Assembly (NCBI GenBank): GCA_964449985.1
Contig: CAYVCG010000032.1
Coordinates: 1-24,010 of the forward strand
From: CAYVCG01 sp964449985
GTDB taxonomy: Bacteria > Bacillota > Clostridia > Lachnospirales > WRAX01
DNA length: 24,010 nt
Reading direction: 5' to 3'
Under the pieces are notes generated by a model, which made no database searches, was not told where the DNA came from, and worked only from the letters and a program-made list of their open reading frames with translations. Shown piece by piece: positions 17,788 through 24,010 of this stretch; position 1 is the first letter of the stretch; every line of letters begins with the position of its first letter. Made by a program: the position numbers and the translations under genes.

Positions 17788-20334
17788 ATGAAGCAGGAGT
17801 TTCATGAAATACTTAAAAATATTTATAAATTTGTAACCAATAGGCTCTTTATTTTATTTTTTCTTGTGGGGCTTATGTTTTATGCGCTTGTTGCAAGGCT
17901 GTTTGAAGTGCAAATTGTAAAAGGGTTTGATTATGAAATTGCCGTTGTTAAAAACACAAAAACAAACACAGTGTTTATTGCTGCTCCAAGAGGCGAGATT
18001 TATGACTGCTATGGCAGGCCGCTTGCCACAAACACTGTGGCGTTTACCGTTAAAATAGATCCCAGTGTCAAAAGCAAAATTTCTGCAACTCAAGCGTTAA
18101 ATTTTATAAAGCTTATGGAAGCAAACGGAGAAAAAATAATTGAAAACTCTCAGGACTTTCCTATTTCAAAAGAAAGGCCGCATACATTTATGCTAAATGA
18201 CAACGCAGCCAGGGAAGAAAAATGGAAAACCGATATGGGTATACCATTAGAAGCCGATGCGGAAGAAGCTTTTGATTATTTGAGAGAGTTTTTTGATGTA
18301 GAAGAGTCTGTTTCAGACGAAGATGCCTGGAGTATTTTGTCTTTAGCATCGTCTGTATTTATGCAGAGATACTATCTTAACCATATAACTGTTGCTGTTA
18401 ATGTTAAAGAAATAACCGTTGCTGCTTTGGAGGAAAAAAATCAGGAGTTTCCTGGTTTTTATATAGATGTTGATTATCTGCGGGAATATCCGGCGGGAGA
18501 AAACTTCTCTCATATGCTCGGTTATATAAGAGCTATAAGCTCAGAAGAATATGAGCAAATGAAGGGTCTTGGGTATAAGCTATCATCAATCGTGGGCAAG
18601 CTGGGGTTGGAAAAGGCTTTTGATCTTCAATTAAAAGGTAAAGACGGCGAAGTGACTGTTGAAACAGATGCATCGGGGCGAAGGGTTTCAACGACTAAAA
18701 TTTCCGATGCTGTTCAAGGAAACAACATTGTTCTTACGATAGATGCCAGGTTGCAAAATGAGGCAACAATTATTTTGAAAGATATGTTAAAGAATATACT
18801 GATAAATAAGCTAAGGGGCGTATCTGCAAAAGAAAAGCCTGTTACTTCGCAAGAACTGTTAAGCTCTATGATAAAAGCCAATAATATTTCAATCGATGAT
18901 ATTATGTCATCTGAAGAAGGCTCTTGGTCATACAAAATTAGACAGTATGTGGACGAAAACTTTGCTGAAGATAAAGATGGAAAGAATTATAAAACTCTGC
19001 AAAAGCAGTTTATTGCAGATAGCATAATCGATAACCAAATACCTGCTGGATACGTACTGCTTGCAATGTATGAACAAGGGATAATTGATTTGGATGAAGA
19101 ATTAATTGAAAGTCTTGGAAAGAATAACTCAAAAGTCTTGCAGACGCTTATAAGCAAGGTGGAGAGTGAACAAATAACGCCACAGATGGCTAATATAACC
19201 CCAATGGAGGGCTCTGTGTTTGCTACAAATGTTAAAACAGGTGGTGTTATAGTTGCTGCCAGCTATCCAACTTATGATAATAATGAGTTGGTTAATAACT
19301 TCAATAATGATTACTATAGAAAATTGAATAATGACCCGACTTCACCGATGTGGTATCGTGCGGTTTCTGACCCTAGAGCTCCCGGCTCAACATTTAAGAT
19401 GATAACAGCTATTGCGGGGCTGGAAACGGGAACGATAACAACATCAACCAAAGTTGTGGACAGAGGGACGTTTACCGAAGCCGGATCGCCATATGCAAGT
19501 TGCTGGATTCATACACCCGGTTATCACGGCAGCGTAAATGTTTCTGGTGCGCTGGAAGTATCATGCAACTATTTCTTTTATGATATGATGTATAAAATGG
19601 GTAATACAAAATCTGACACCAAGTATGAAGGAATCTCTAAGCTTAATAAATATATGGAGTATTTTGGACTAAATGAGAGATCCGGGGTTGAAATTTCTGA
19701 GCTTTATGACTCTATGCCAGAAGATTTATTAAAGATATCGTCTCCTGAATTTAAGGCATATAAAGAGCGCAGCAGGAATTCAAGTTTAACTGATGCGCAG
19801 GTCAGATGGAACGATGGCGAAAGCATAAGAACAGCTATTGGCCAGTCCTTTAACAACTATACGGCTGCGAATATGTCAAAATATATCGCCACCCTCGCCA
19901 ATGGAGGCAATAGGTATCAGCTCCATTTTCTCGATAGAATAGAATCAGCTTCTGGTGAGGTTCTTTCACGGTTCGAGCCAAATCTTGAATTTAAGGTGCC
20001 TGTAAAGCAGGAATATCTTGATGCTGTTTACAGCGGAATGTATGCAGTTGCTCACGGTGATAGAGGAACAGCAAAAACGGTGTTTGCTGATTTCCCTATA
20101 AAAATAGGAGCTAAAACAGGAACGGCTCAGGAAGCCGGGTTTGACCATGCGTCGTTTGCGGCATATGCTCCGTTTGACAATCCGCAAATTGCCATTTATG
20201 TTGTTATACCGTATGGCGATACTTTGACAGTAACTGCTCCTGCGGCTCAGGTCGCGAGGGATGTTATGGCGGAGTATTTCGGTATTAACGAAAGCCCGCA
20301 GACTTCTATAATGAATAACAGTTTAGCAAAATAA
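17788..20334 (+). CDS. mrdA: Penicillin-binding protein 2-type transpeptidase of cell elongation
   Basis: Class B penicillin-binding protein that cross-links peptidoglycan together with its partner RodA, encoded six genes downstream in numbering terms after minE. One membrane segment (about 18-41), the dimerisation/pedestal motif APRGEIYDCYGRPLATN, then the transpeptidase domain: S534-x-x-K537 (PGSTFK), S592-x-N594 (SCN) and K776-T-G (KTGTAQ). All three penicillin-binding motifs are intact. At 848 residues it is longer than the usual 600-720: about 140 residues of charged, helical sequence (333-471) are inserted between the start of the transpeptidase domain (DARLQNEATIIL) and GSVFATNVKTGGVIVAASYPTYD. 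The ATG at 17788 has a poor binding site (GGGGG about 12 bases upstream), so expression may depend on coupling with mreD. Confidence 0.95.
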   Translation: MKQEFHEILKNIYKFVTNRLFILFFLVGLMFYALVARLFEVQIVKGFDYEIAVVKNTKTNTVFIAAPRGEIYDCYGRPLATNTVAFTVKIDPSVKSKISATQALNFIKLMEANGEKIIENSQDFPISKERPHTFMLNDNAAREEKWKTDMGIPLEADAEEAFDYLREFFDVEESVSDEDAWSILSLASSVFMQRYYLNHITVAVNVKEITVAALEEKNQEFPGFYIDVDYLREYPAGENFSHMLGYIRAISSEEYEQMKGLGYKLSSIVGKLGLEKAFDLQLKGKDGEVTVETDASGRRVSTTKISDAVQGNNIVLTIDARLQNEATIILKDMLKNILINKLRGVSAKEKPVTSQELLSSMIKANNISIDDIMSSEEGSWSYKIRQYVDENFAEDKDGKNYKTLQKQFIADSIIDNQIPAGYVLLAMYEQGIIDLDEELIESLGKNNSKVLQTLISKVESEQITPQMANITPMEGSVFATNVKTGGVIVAASYPTYDNNELVNNFNNDYYRKLNNDPTSPMWYRAVSDPRAPGSTFKMITAIAGLETGTITTSTKVVDRGTFTEAGSPYASCWIHTPGYHGSVNVSGALEVSCNYFFYDMMYKMGNTKSDTKYEGISKLNKYMEYFGLNERSGVEISELYDSMPEDLLKISSPEFKAYKERSRNSSLTDAQVRWNDGESIRTAIGQSFNNYTAANMSKYIATLANGGNRYQLHFLDRIESASGEVLSRFEPNLEFKVPVKQEYLDAVYSGMYAVAHGDRGTAKTVFADFPIKIGAKTGTAQEAGFDHASFAAYAPFDNPQIAIYVVIPYGDTLTVTAPAAQVARDVMAEYFGINESPQTSIMNNSLAK

Positions 20335-20358
20335 AGATTAACAATTTAGGGGGTACGT

Positions 20359-21048
20359 ATGGAACCGGATAACACCGTTATTTTTAAAGGTAGAAAAAAC
20401 GGCTTGACAGTTGTTATGGATAAATCAGCGAGCTTTGACGACATAAAATCTGCAATGCGCAGAAAGGTTAATGCAGCTAAGGAATTTTTCGGTAATACAA
20501 AAACAGGCATAGCGTTTTCAGGAAAAAATTTGTCTGAAGATGAAGAATTTCAATTAATCGATATAATTTCAAAAGCTACGGATTTATCAATATCTTTTGT
20601 AACAAGTGATGTCGGAGATATGGATGTTGAAGGGCATACGGAAAAAAGAACGAAAAACAGAAGGGGCACTAACATGGAAGAACTAAGCATGACAGATATT
20701 ATTTCTGCGGATGAGAATATGACAGTGTTTCATAAAGGATCTTTACGCTCTGGCCAGTCTATACAATTTGTGGGCAGCGTTGTTGTTGTAGGCGATATTA
20801 ATCCTGGTGCGGAAATAATCGCCGAAGGCAATGTTATAGTTCTTGGCTCTATTAAAGGCCTTGTTCACGCCGGATGCAGTGGAAACTCCGATTGTTTTGC
20901 GGCTGCTTTAAATTTACAACCGACTCAGCTAAGAATTGCCGATATTATTACGTATATACCAAAGGAACTTAATAGAGCAAGTAATAAGATTCCTTCATAC
21001 GCGTTTGTAAAAGACGGCAAGATTCATATAGTGCCATTAAACACATAA
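20359..21048 (+). CDS. minC: Septum site-determining protein MinC
   Basis: Inhibitor of FtsZ assembly, recruited to the membrane by MinD. 229 residues: an N-terminal domain (1-95), a basic linker (about 96-112, EKRTKNRRG) and a C-terminal right-handed beta-helix with the regular G-spaced pattern of MinC (RSGQSIQFVGSVVVVGDINPG, AEGNVIVLGSIKGLVHAG, then AAALNLQPTQLRIAD). ATG at 20359 has TTAGGGGG close upstream and is 24 bases after the PBP2 gene. Confidence 0.94.
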   Translation: MEPDNTVIFKGRKNGLTVVMDKSASFDDIKSAMRRKVNAAKEFFGNTKTGIAFSGKNLSEDEEFQLIDIISKATDLSISFVTSDVGDMDVEGHTEKRTKNRRGTNMEELSMTDIISADENMTVFHKGSLRSGQSIQFVGSVVVVGDINPGAEIIAEGNVIVLGSIKGLVHAGCSGNSDCFAAALNLQPTQLRIADIITYIPKELNRASNKIPSYAFVKDGKIHIVPLNT

Positions 21049-21159
21049 GTAGTGTAACCACAAAAGGTATTTATCAAATTTTGGCATATTTTATCACAAA
21101 ATATTGGAATAAAATTGGTGCAAAAAGTAATTATTTTTGTTAAAATGGATTTATCGTAA

Positions 21160-21188
21160 TTGCTGAATAATTTTAAATTGTTTAAAAT
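21160..21188 (+). promoter_or_regulatory. Candidate internal promoter in front of minD
   Basis: The minC-minD gap is 184 bases, unlike the 14-56-base gaps elsewhere in the operon. It contains TTGCTG (21160-21165), a 17-base spacer and TAAAAT (21183-21188), which would start transcription about 40 bases before minD. No terminator-like GC hairpin is visible in the gap, so read-through from minC is likely too. Confidence 0.5.
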
Positions 21189-21232
21189 GAGTTTATCAGT
21201 GGTTGCTATAAGCGTATTTAGGAGGAATATCA

Positions 21233-22030
21233 ATGGGCGAAGTAATAGTTATAACAAGCGGAAAAGGCGGCGTTGGCAAGACGACTTCCTCAGCAAATAT
21301 CGGGACGGGTCTAGCTATAGCCGGCAAAAAGGTGGCTTTGGTCGATGCGGATATCGGGCTTAGAAATCTTGACGTTGTTATGGGCCTTGAAAATAGAATA
21401 GTTTATGATTTGGTAGATGTTATTGAAGGTAATTGCAGACTTAAGCAGGCATTGATAAAGGACAAGCGGTATCCGAATATGTTCCTGCTGCCTGCGGCGC
21501 AAACTAAAGACAAAAATGCAGTAAGCCCGGAACAGATGCAAAAGTTGTGTGAACAATTAAAAGAGGAATTTGATTACATAATCATAGATTGCCCCGCAGG
21601 AATAGAGCAAGGTTTTAAAAACGCAGTTGCGGGAGCAAATCGCGCTATAGTTGTTACAACGCCGGAGATTTCTGCCGTGCGTGATGCCGATAGGATTATT
21701 GGTTTATTAGAGGCTTCGGAATTAAGAAATCTGACACTCATATTGAACAGAATACGTCCTGATATGGTTAAAAAGGGTGATATGATGGCTCTTGAGGATG
21801 TTACGGATATACTTGCGATAGACGTTTTGGGTATTGTCCCTGATGATGAAAGCATCGTTATTTCGACAAACCGCGGAGAACCTTGCGTAGCCGATACAAC
21901 TGACGGCAGAGCAGGACAAGCCTTCCGGAATATCGTTCAAAGAATATTAGGAAATAACGTTCCTCTTATGGAGCTTAATGAGGATACTGGATTTTTTGGA
22001 AGGTTTTTAAAAATATTCCGTAAAAACTAG
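21233..22030 (+). CDS. minD: Septum site-determining ATPase MinD
   Basis: ParA/MinD-type ATPase that dimerises on the membrane with ATP and recruits MinC. 265 residues, normal length. Deviant Walker A GKGGVGKTT (signature Lys11 and Lys16), switch I region VDADIGLRNLDVVMG, Walker B-like IIIDCPAG, and a C-terminal amphipathic membrane-targeting helix (GFFGRFLKIFRKN). ATG at 21233 follows GGAGG with good spacing. minE follows after 15 bases. Confidence 0.97.
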   Translation: MGEVIVITSGKGGVGKTTSSANIGTGLAIAGKKVALVDADIGLRNLDVVMGLENRIVYDLVDVIEGNCRLKQALIKDKRYPNMFLLPAAQTKDKNAVSPEQMQKLCEQLKEEFDYIIIDCPAGIEQGFKNAVAGANRAIVVTTPEISAVRDADRIIGLLEASELRNLTLILNRIRPDMVKKGDMMALEDVTDILAIDVLGIVPDDESIVISTNRGEPCVADTTDGRAGQAFRNIVQRILGNNVPLMELNEDTGFFGRFLKIFRKN

Positions 22031-22045
22031 AAAGGTGGGAATATT

Positions 22046-22330
22046 ATGGATTTGTTCAGCTTTTTCACAAAAAAAACTTCGACAAAGGATATAGCAAAAT
22101 CACGGCTAAAGCTTGTTTTAGTTCAAGACAGGATTAATTGTTCGACACAAATATTGGAGATGCTTAAAACAGATATATTAAAGGTTATATCAAATTATAT
22201 GGAAATAGATGAGGAAGAGCTCGATATCCAGATTTCTAAAACAAATGAGGCGAACGGTGAAGACGGGATGCCTGTTCTTTACGCAAACATCCCGATTAAG
22301 AATATGAGAAAAGTCGGCGGAAGGGCATAA
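22046..22330 (+). CDS. minE: Cell division topological specificity factor MinE
   Basis: Stimulates MinD ATPase and releases MinCD from the membrane, so an oscillating Min system is expected rather than the MinJ/DivIVA type of Bacillus. 94 residues: N-terminal membrane-binding segment MDLFSFF, anti-MinCD stretch AKSRLKLVLVQDR, and a C-terminal dimerisation/topology domain (ILKVISNYMEIDEEELDIQI). ATG at 22046 after AGGTGGG; 14 bases before rodA. Confidence 0.94.
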   Translation: MDLFSFFTKKTSTKDIAKSRLKLVLVQDRINCSTQILEMLKTDILKVISNYMEIDEEELDIQISKTNEANGEDGMPVLYANIPIKNMRKVGGRA

Positions 22331-22344
22331 GTTAGGAGCGTTAT

Positions 22345-23547
22345 ATGAATACAAAGCGCGATTATAAATCTTTTGATTTTTTGCTGGCATTTCTTGTTAT
22401 ATCTCTCGCAGTTTTGGGCATTATTCTAATAGGAAGCGCAACACATATTAATAAAGGTGAGCTAACGCCGGAATTTAAGGGCCAGATATTGTGGGTATTA
22501 AGCGGAATTGTTATTATGCTCGCCGCCGCATTTATTGATTTTCAATTTATTTGTAAATTTTTTATACCATTTTATATACTGAATTTGTGTCTGCTTGTTG
22601 TTGTTCTTGTTTTGGATTTCGGTCTGCCGGAAGGTACGCCTGCCCGCTCTATTATATTAGGCAGCGGAGGGGGAACTCTCCTTAGTATCCAGCCGTCTGA
22701 GTTTAATAAAATATTTATGATAATATTTTTGGCTCGATATATTGATAACAATAAAGAAAAGATAAACAACCTTCTTATTTTGGGATCTGTCTTTATTCTA
22801 ACATTCGTTCCGGTTATTCTTATTCAAAAACAGCCGTCGCTTTCGGCGAGTCTTGTTACTGTTGTTATTATGTTTGTTATGCTGTTGGTGGCAAAGCTAC
22901 ATTATAGATATATAGTTATAGGCTTTGCCATTTTAATACCGATAGCTTTTATATTGTTTTATGACCTAAGCTCAGCAACCGTTAAAACAGGAGAAGACGG
23001 AGTCGAGGTGACTTATGCATCGGATTCTATGAGCCCAATACTGATTGATAAAATAATGAGTAACTATCAGATATCAAGGCTTAAAACATTTATGAGCCCG
23101 GTCAAAGACAGTGAAGAATATTATCAAAATCAGCAGGCCATGCTTGCTATTGGTTCTGGCAAGCTTACCGGAAAAGGTTTGTATAACAGTGTTGTACCCG
23201 TTCCTAAAGCGGAGAACGATTTTATTTTTACAGTGTTAGCAGAGGAGTTTGGATTTATTGGTTGCGTCGGGGCAATAACTGTTATGTTTATTATTGTTAT
23301 TAGGTGTATAATTATTGCCAAACGAGCCGATATATTCTATGCCAAGCTTATAGCGTCTGCTGTGGGAGGGATGCTGGCATTCCAAACTTTTGCGAATGTC
23401 GGCGTTAATACAGAGCTTTTGCCGAACACAGGCATGATTTTCCCTTTCATAAGCGCCGGTGGCAGTGCTATGTGGGTTTGTATGGCGCTTGTTGGGCTTG
23501 TGCTTAATATCGGGATGACAAAAACAAAATCTATGTTTGAGGATTAA
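22345..23547 (+). CDS. rodA: SEDS glycan polymerase RodA
   Basis: Polytopic SEDS-family glycosyltransferase that polymerises lipid II in partnership with the PBP2 of this operon. 400 residues with about ten membrane segments. Family motifs: IQPSEFNKI, VPVPKAENDFIFTVLAEEFGFIG (Asp292 is the conserved residue I take as the functional Asp of SEDS proteins) and NVGVNTELLPNTGMIFPFISAGGS near the C-terminus. The paralogue FtsW is possible by sequence alone, but linkage with mreBCD and PBP2 supports RodA. ATG at 22345 follows TTAGGAG. Confidence 0.92.
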   Translation: MNTKRDYKSFDFLLAFLVISLAVLGIILIGSATHINKGELTPEFKGQILWVLSGIVIMLAAAFIDFQFICKFFIPFYILNLCLLVVVLVLDFGLPEGTPARSIILGSGGGTLLSIQPSEFNKIFMIIFLARYIDNNKEKINNLLILGSVFILTFVPVILIQKQPSLSASLVTVVIMFVMLLVAKLHYRYIVIGFAILIPIAFILFYDLSSATVKTGEDGVEVTYASDSMSPILIDKIMSNYQISRLKTFMSPVKDSEEYYQNQQAMLAIGSGKLTGKGLYNSVVPVPKAENDFIFTVLAEEFGFIGCVGAITVMFIIVIRCIIIAKRADIFYAKLIASAVGGMLAFQTFANVGVNTELLPNTGMIFPFISAGGSAMWVCMALVGLVLNIGMTKTKSMFED

Positions 23548-23580
23548 AAGGCTTTAGCATAAATATAAGGAGGTTCTTGA

Positions 23581-23991
23581 ATGAATATAGGATTGATAGC
23601 TCATGATAACAAAAAAATACTGATGGAAAATTTATGCATAGCATATAGACATATTTTAGGCAAACATGCATTGTTTGCAACAGGGACGACAGGAAGGCTC
23701 ATAGAGGAAAATACAGGGCTTGCTATAAACAAATATTTGGCGGGGCATCTTGGGGGAGCGCAGCAGCTCGGCGCGCAAATAGCCCATAATGATATGGATC
23801 TTGTCATATTTCTTGTAGACCCTGTTACTCAAAAGCATTATGAGCCTGATCTTAATAGCGTTATGCGTCTTTGTGATGTTCATAACATACCTTTAGCAAG
23901 TAACTTGGCGACTGCGGAAGCGCTTTTATTAGCTCTTGACCGTGGGGATCTGAACTGGCGTGAATTAATAAACAGCGAAGATAAAATTTGA
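23581..23991 (+). CDS. mgsA: Methylglyoxal synthase family protein with altered catalytic residues
   Basis: 136 residues in the methylglyoxal synthase fold, which normally converts dihydroxyacetone phosphate to methylglyoxal and phosphate. Recognised by LIAHDNKK, ATGTTGRLIEENTG (phosphate-binding loop), LGGxQQLGA, VIFLVDP and NIPLASNLATAEALL. Aligned by eye to E. coli MgsA, His8/Asp9 (H19/D20), Asp80 (D91) and Asp90 (D101) are kept, but the catalytic base Asp71 is Ala60 (LGGAQQ instead of GGDQQ) and His98 is Tyr87 (KHYEPD instead of PHDPD). The enzyme may therefore be inactive or changed, possibly a phosphometabolite sensor. ATG at 23581 follows AAGGAGG, 33 bases after rodA. The gene symbol reflects family membership, not proven activity. 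Confidence 0.88.
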   Translation: MNIGLIAHDNKKILMENLCIAYRHILGKHALFATGTTGRLIEENTGLAINKYLAGHLGGAQQLGAQIAHNDMDLVIFLVDPVTQKHYEPDLNSVMRLCDVHNIPLASNLATAEALLLALDRGDLNWRELINSEDKI

Positions 23992-24002
23992 GGGGAATAT
24001 AA

Positions 24003-24010
24003 ATGGAAGA
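24003..24010 (+). CDS. Start of a further operon gene, cut by the window edge
   Basis: ATGGAAGA at the very end, preceded by AGGGG (23991-23995) overlapping the stop of the mgsA-like gene, with about seven bases spacing. This suggests a tightly coupled next gene; too little is present to say what it encodes. Confidence 0.5.

Noticed and set aside
21086..21104. ATATTTT/AAAATAT hairpin in the minC-minD gap as a terminator
   Set aside because: Seven A-T pairs only, no GC and no T-run after it; too weak to call.
1..24010. CRISPR arrays, tRNA/rRNA genes, transposases, prophage or attachment sites
   Set aside because: I scanned both strands by eye and saw no spaced repeats, cloverleaf or rRNA motifs, or transposase/integrase proteins. 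The only repeats are the homologous glycosidase modules.

Overview
The window looks like a piece of a low-GC Gram-positive chromosome from class Clostridia, probably a metagenome assembly because it contains a run of exactly 100 N. The basis is the gene order mreB-mreC-mreD-PBP2-minC-minD-minE-rodA-mgsA, strong AGGAGG-type ribosome binding sites, signal peptides followed by very large secreted glycosidases, and the absence of outer-membrane genes. I cannot name a genus.

Left part (1-9577, plus strand): two secreted glycoside hydrolase family 95 (GH95; alpha-L-fucosidase or alpha-L-galactosidase type) genes in tandem. The first (62-3465) is interrupted by the scaffold gap and carries an F5/8 type C (discoidin-like) domain just inside its catalytic region. 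The second (3797-9577, 1926 aa) is a single polypeptide with two complete GH95 modules. Each gene is followed by a good rho-independent terminator, and the second has its own candidate promoter.

Middle (9578-14805): two tiny cytoplasmic genes follow, a ferritin-like helical fragment and an HMA-fold protein that has lost its metal-binding CxxC. They end at a long hairpin, on the far side of which a convergent minus-strand gene (10291-14805, 1504 aa) encodes a third giant secreted glycosidase. It resembles GH106 (alpha-L-rhamnosidase) and has two F5/8C domains and a bacterial Ig-like domain. All three glycosidases end in the same two-part C-terminal module, finishing with GVKFxxLFPSYSF a few residues before the stop. 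This shared tail is the best candidate for something undescribed: a surface-retention, secretion or partner-docking module. The minus-strand gene has a near-consensus promoter and a short upstream ORF that resembles its own start region.

Right part (15255-24010, plus strand): a tightly packed cell-shape and division operon. MreB, MreC, MreD, PBP2 and RodA form the elongation machinery; MinC, MinD and MinE position the septum. A second candidate promoter sits in front of minD. The operon continues into a methylglyoxal-synthase-family gene in which two key catalytic residues (equivalents of E. coli Asp71 and His98) are replaced, and into a further gene cut by the window edge.

The glycosidases together suggest that the cell removes terminal L-fucose/L-galactose and L-rhamnose-type sugars from plant or host glycans outside the membrane. 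No transporter, sugar kinase or regulator for these sugars lies in the window.
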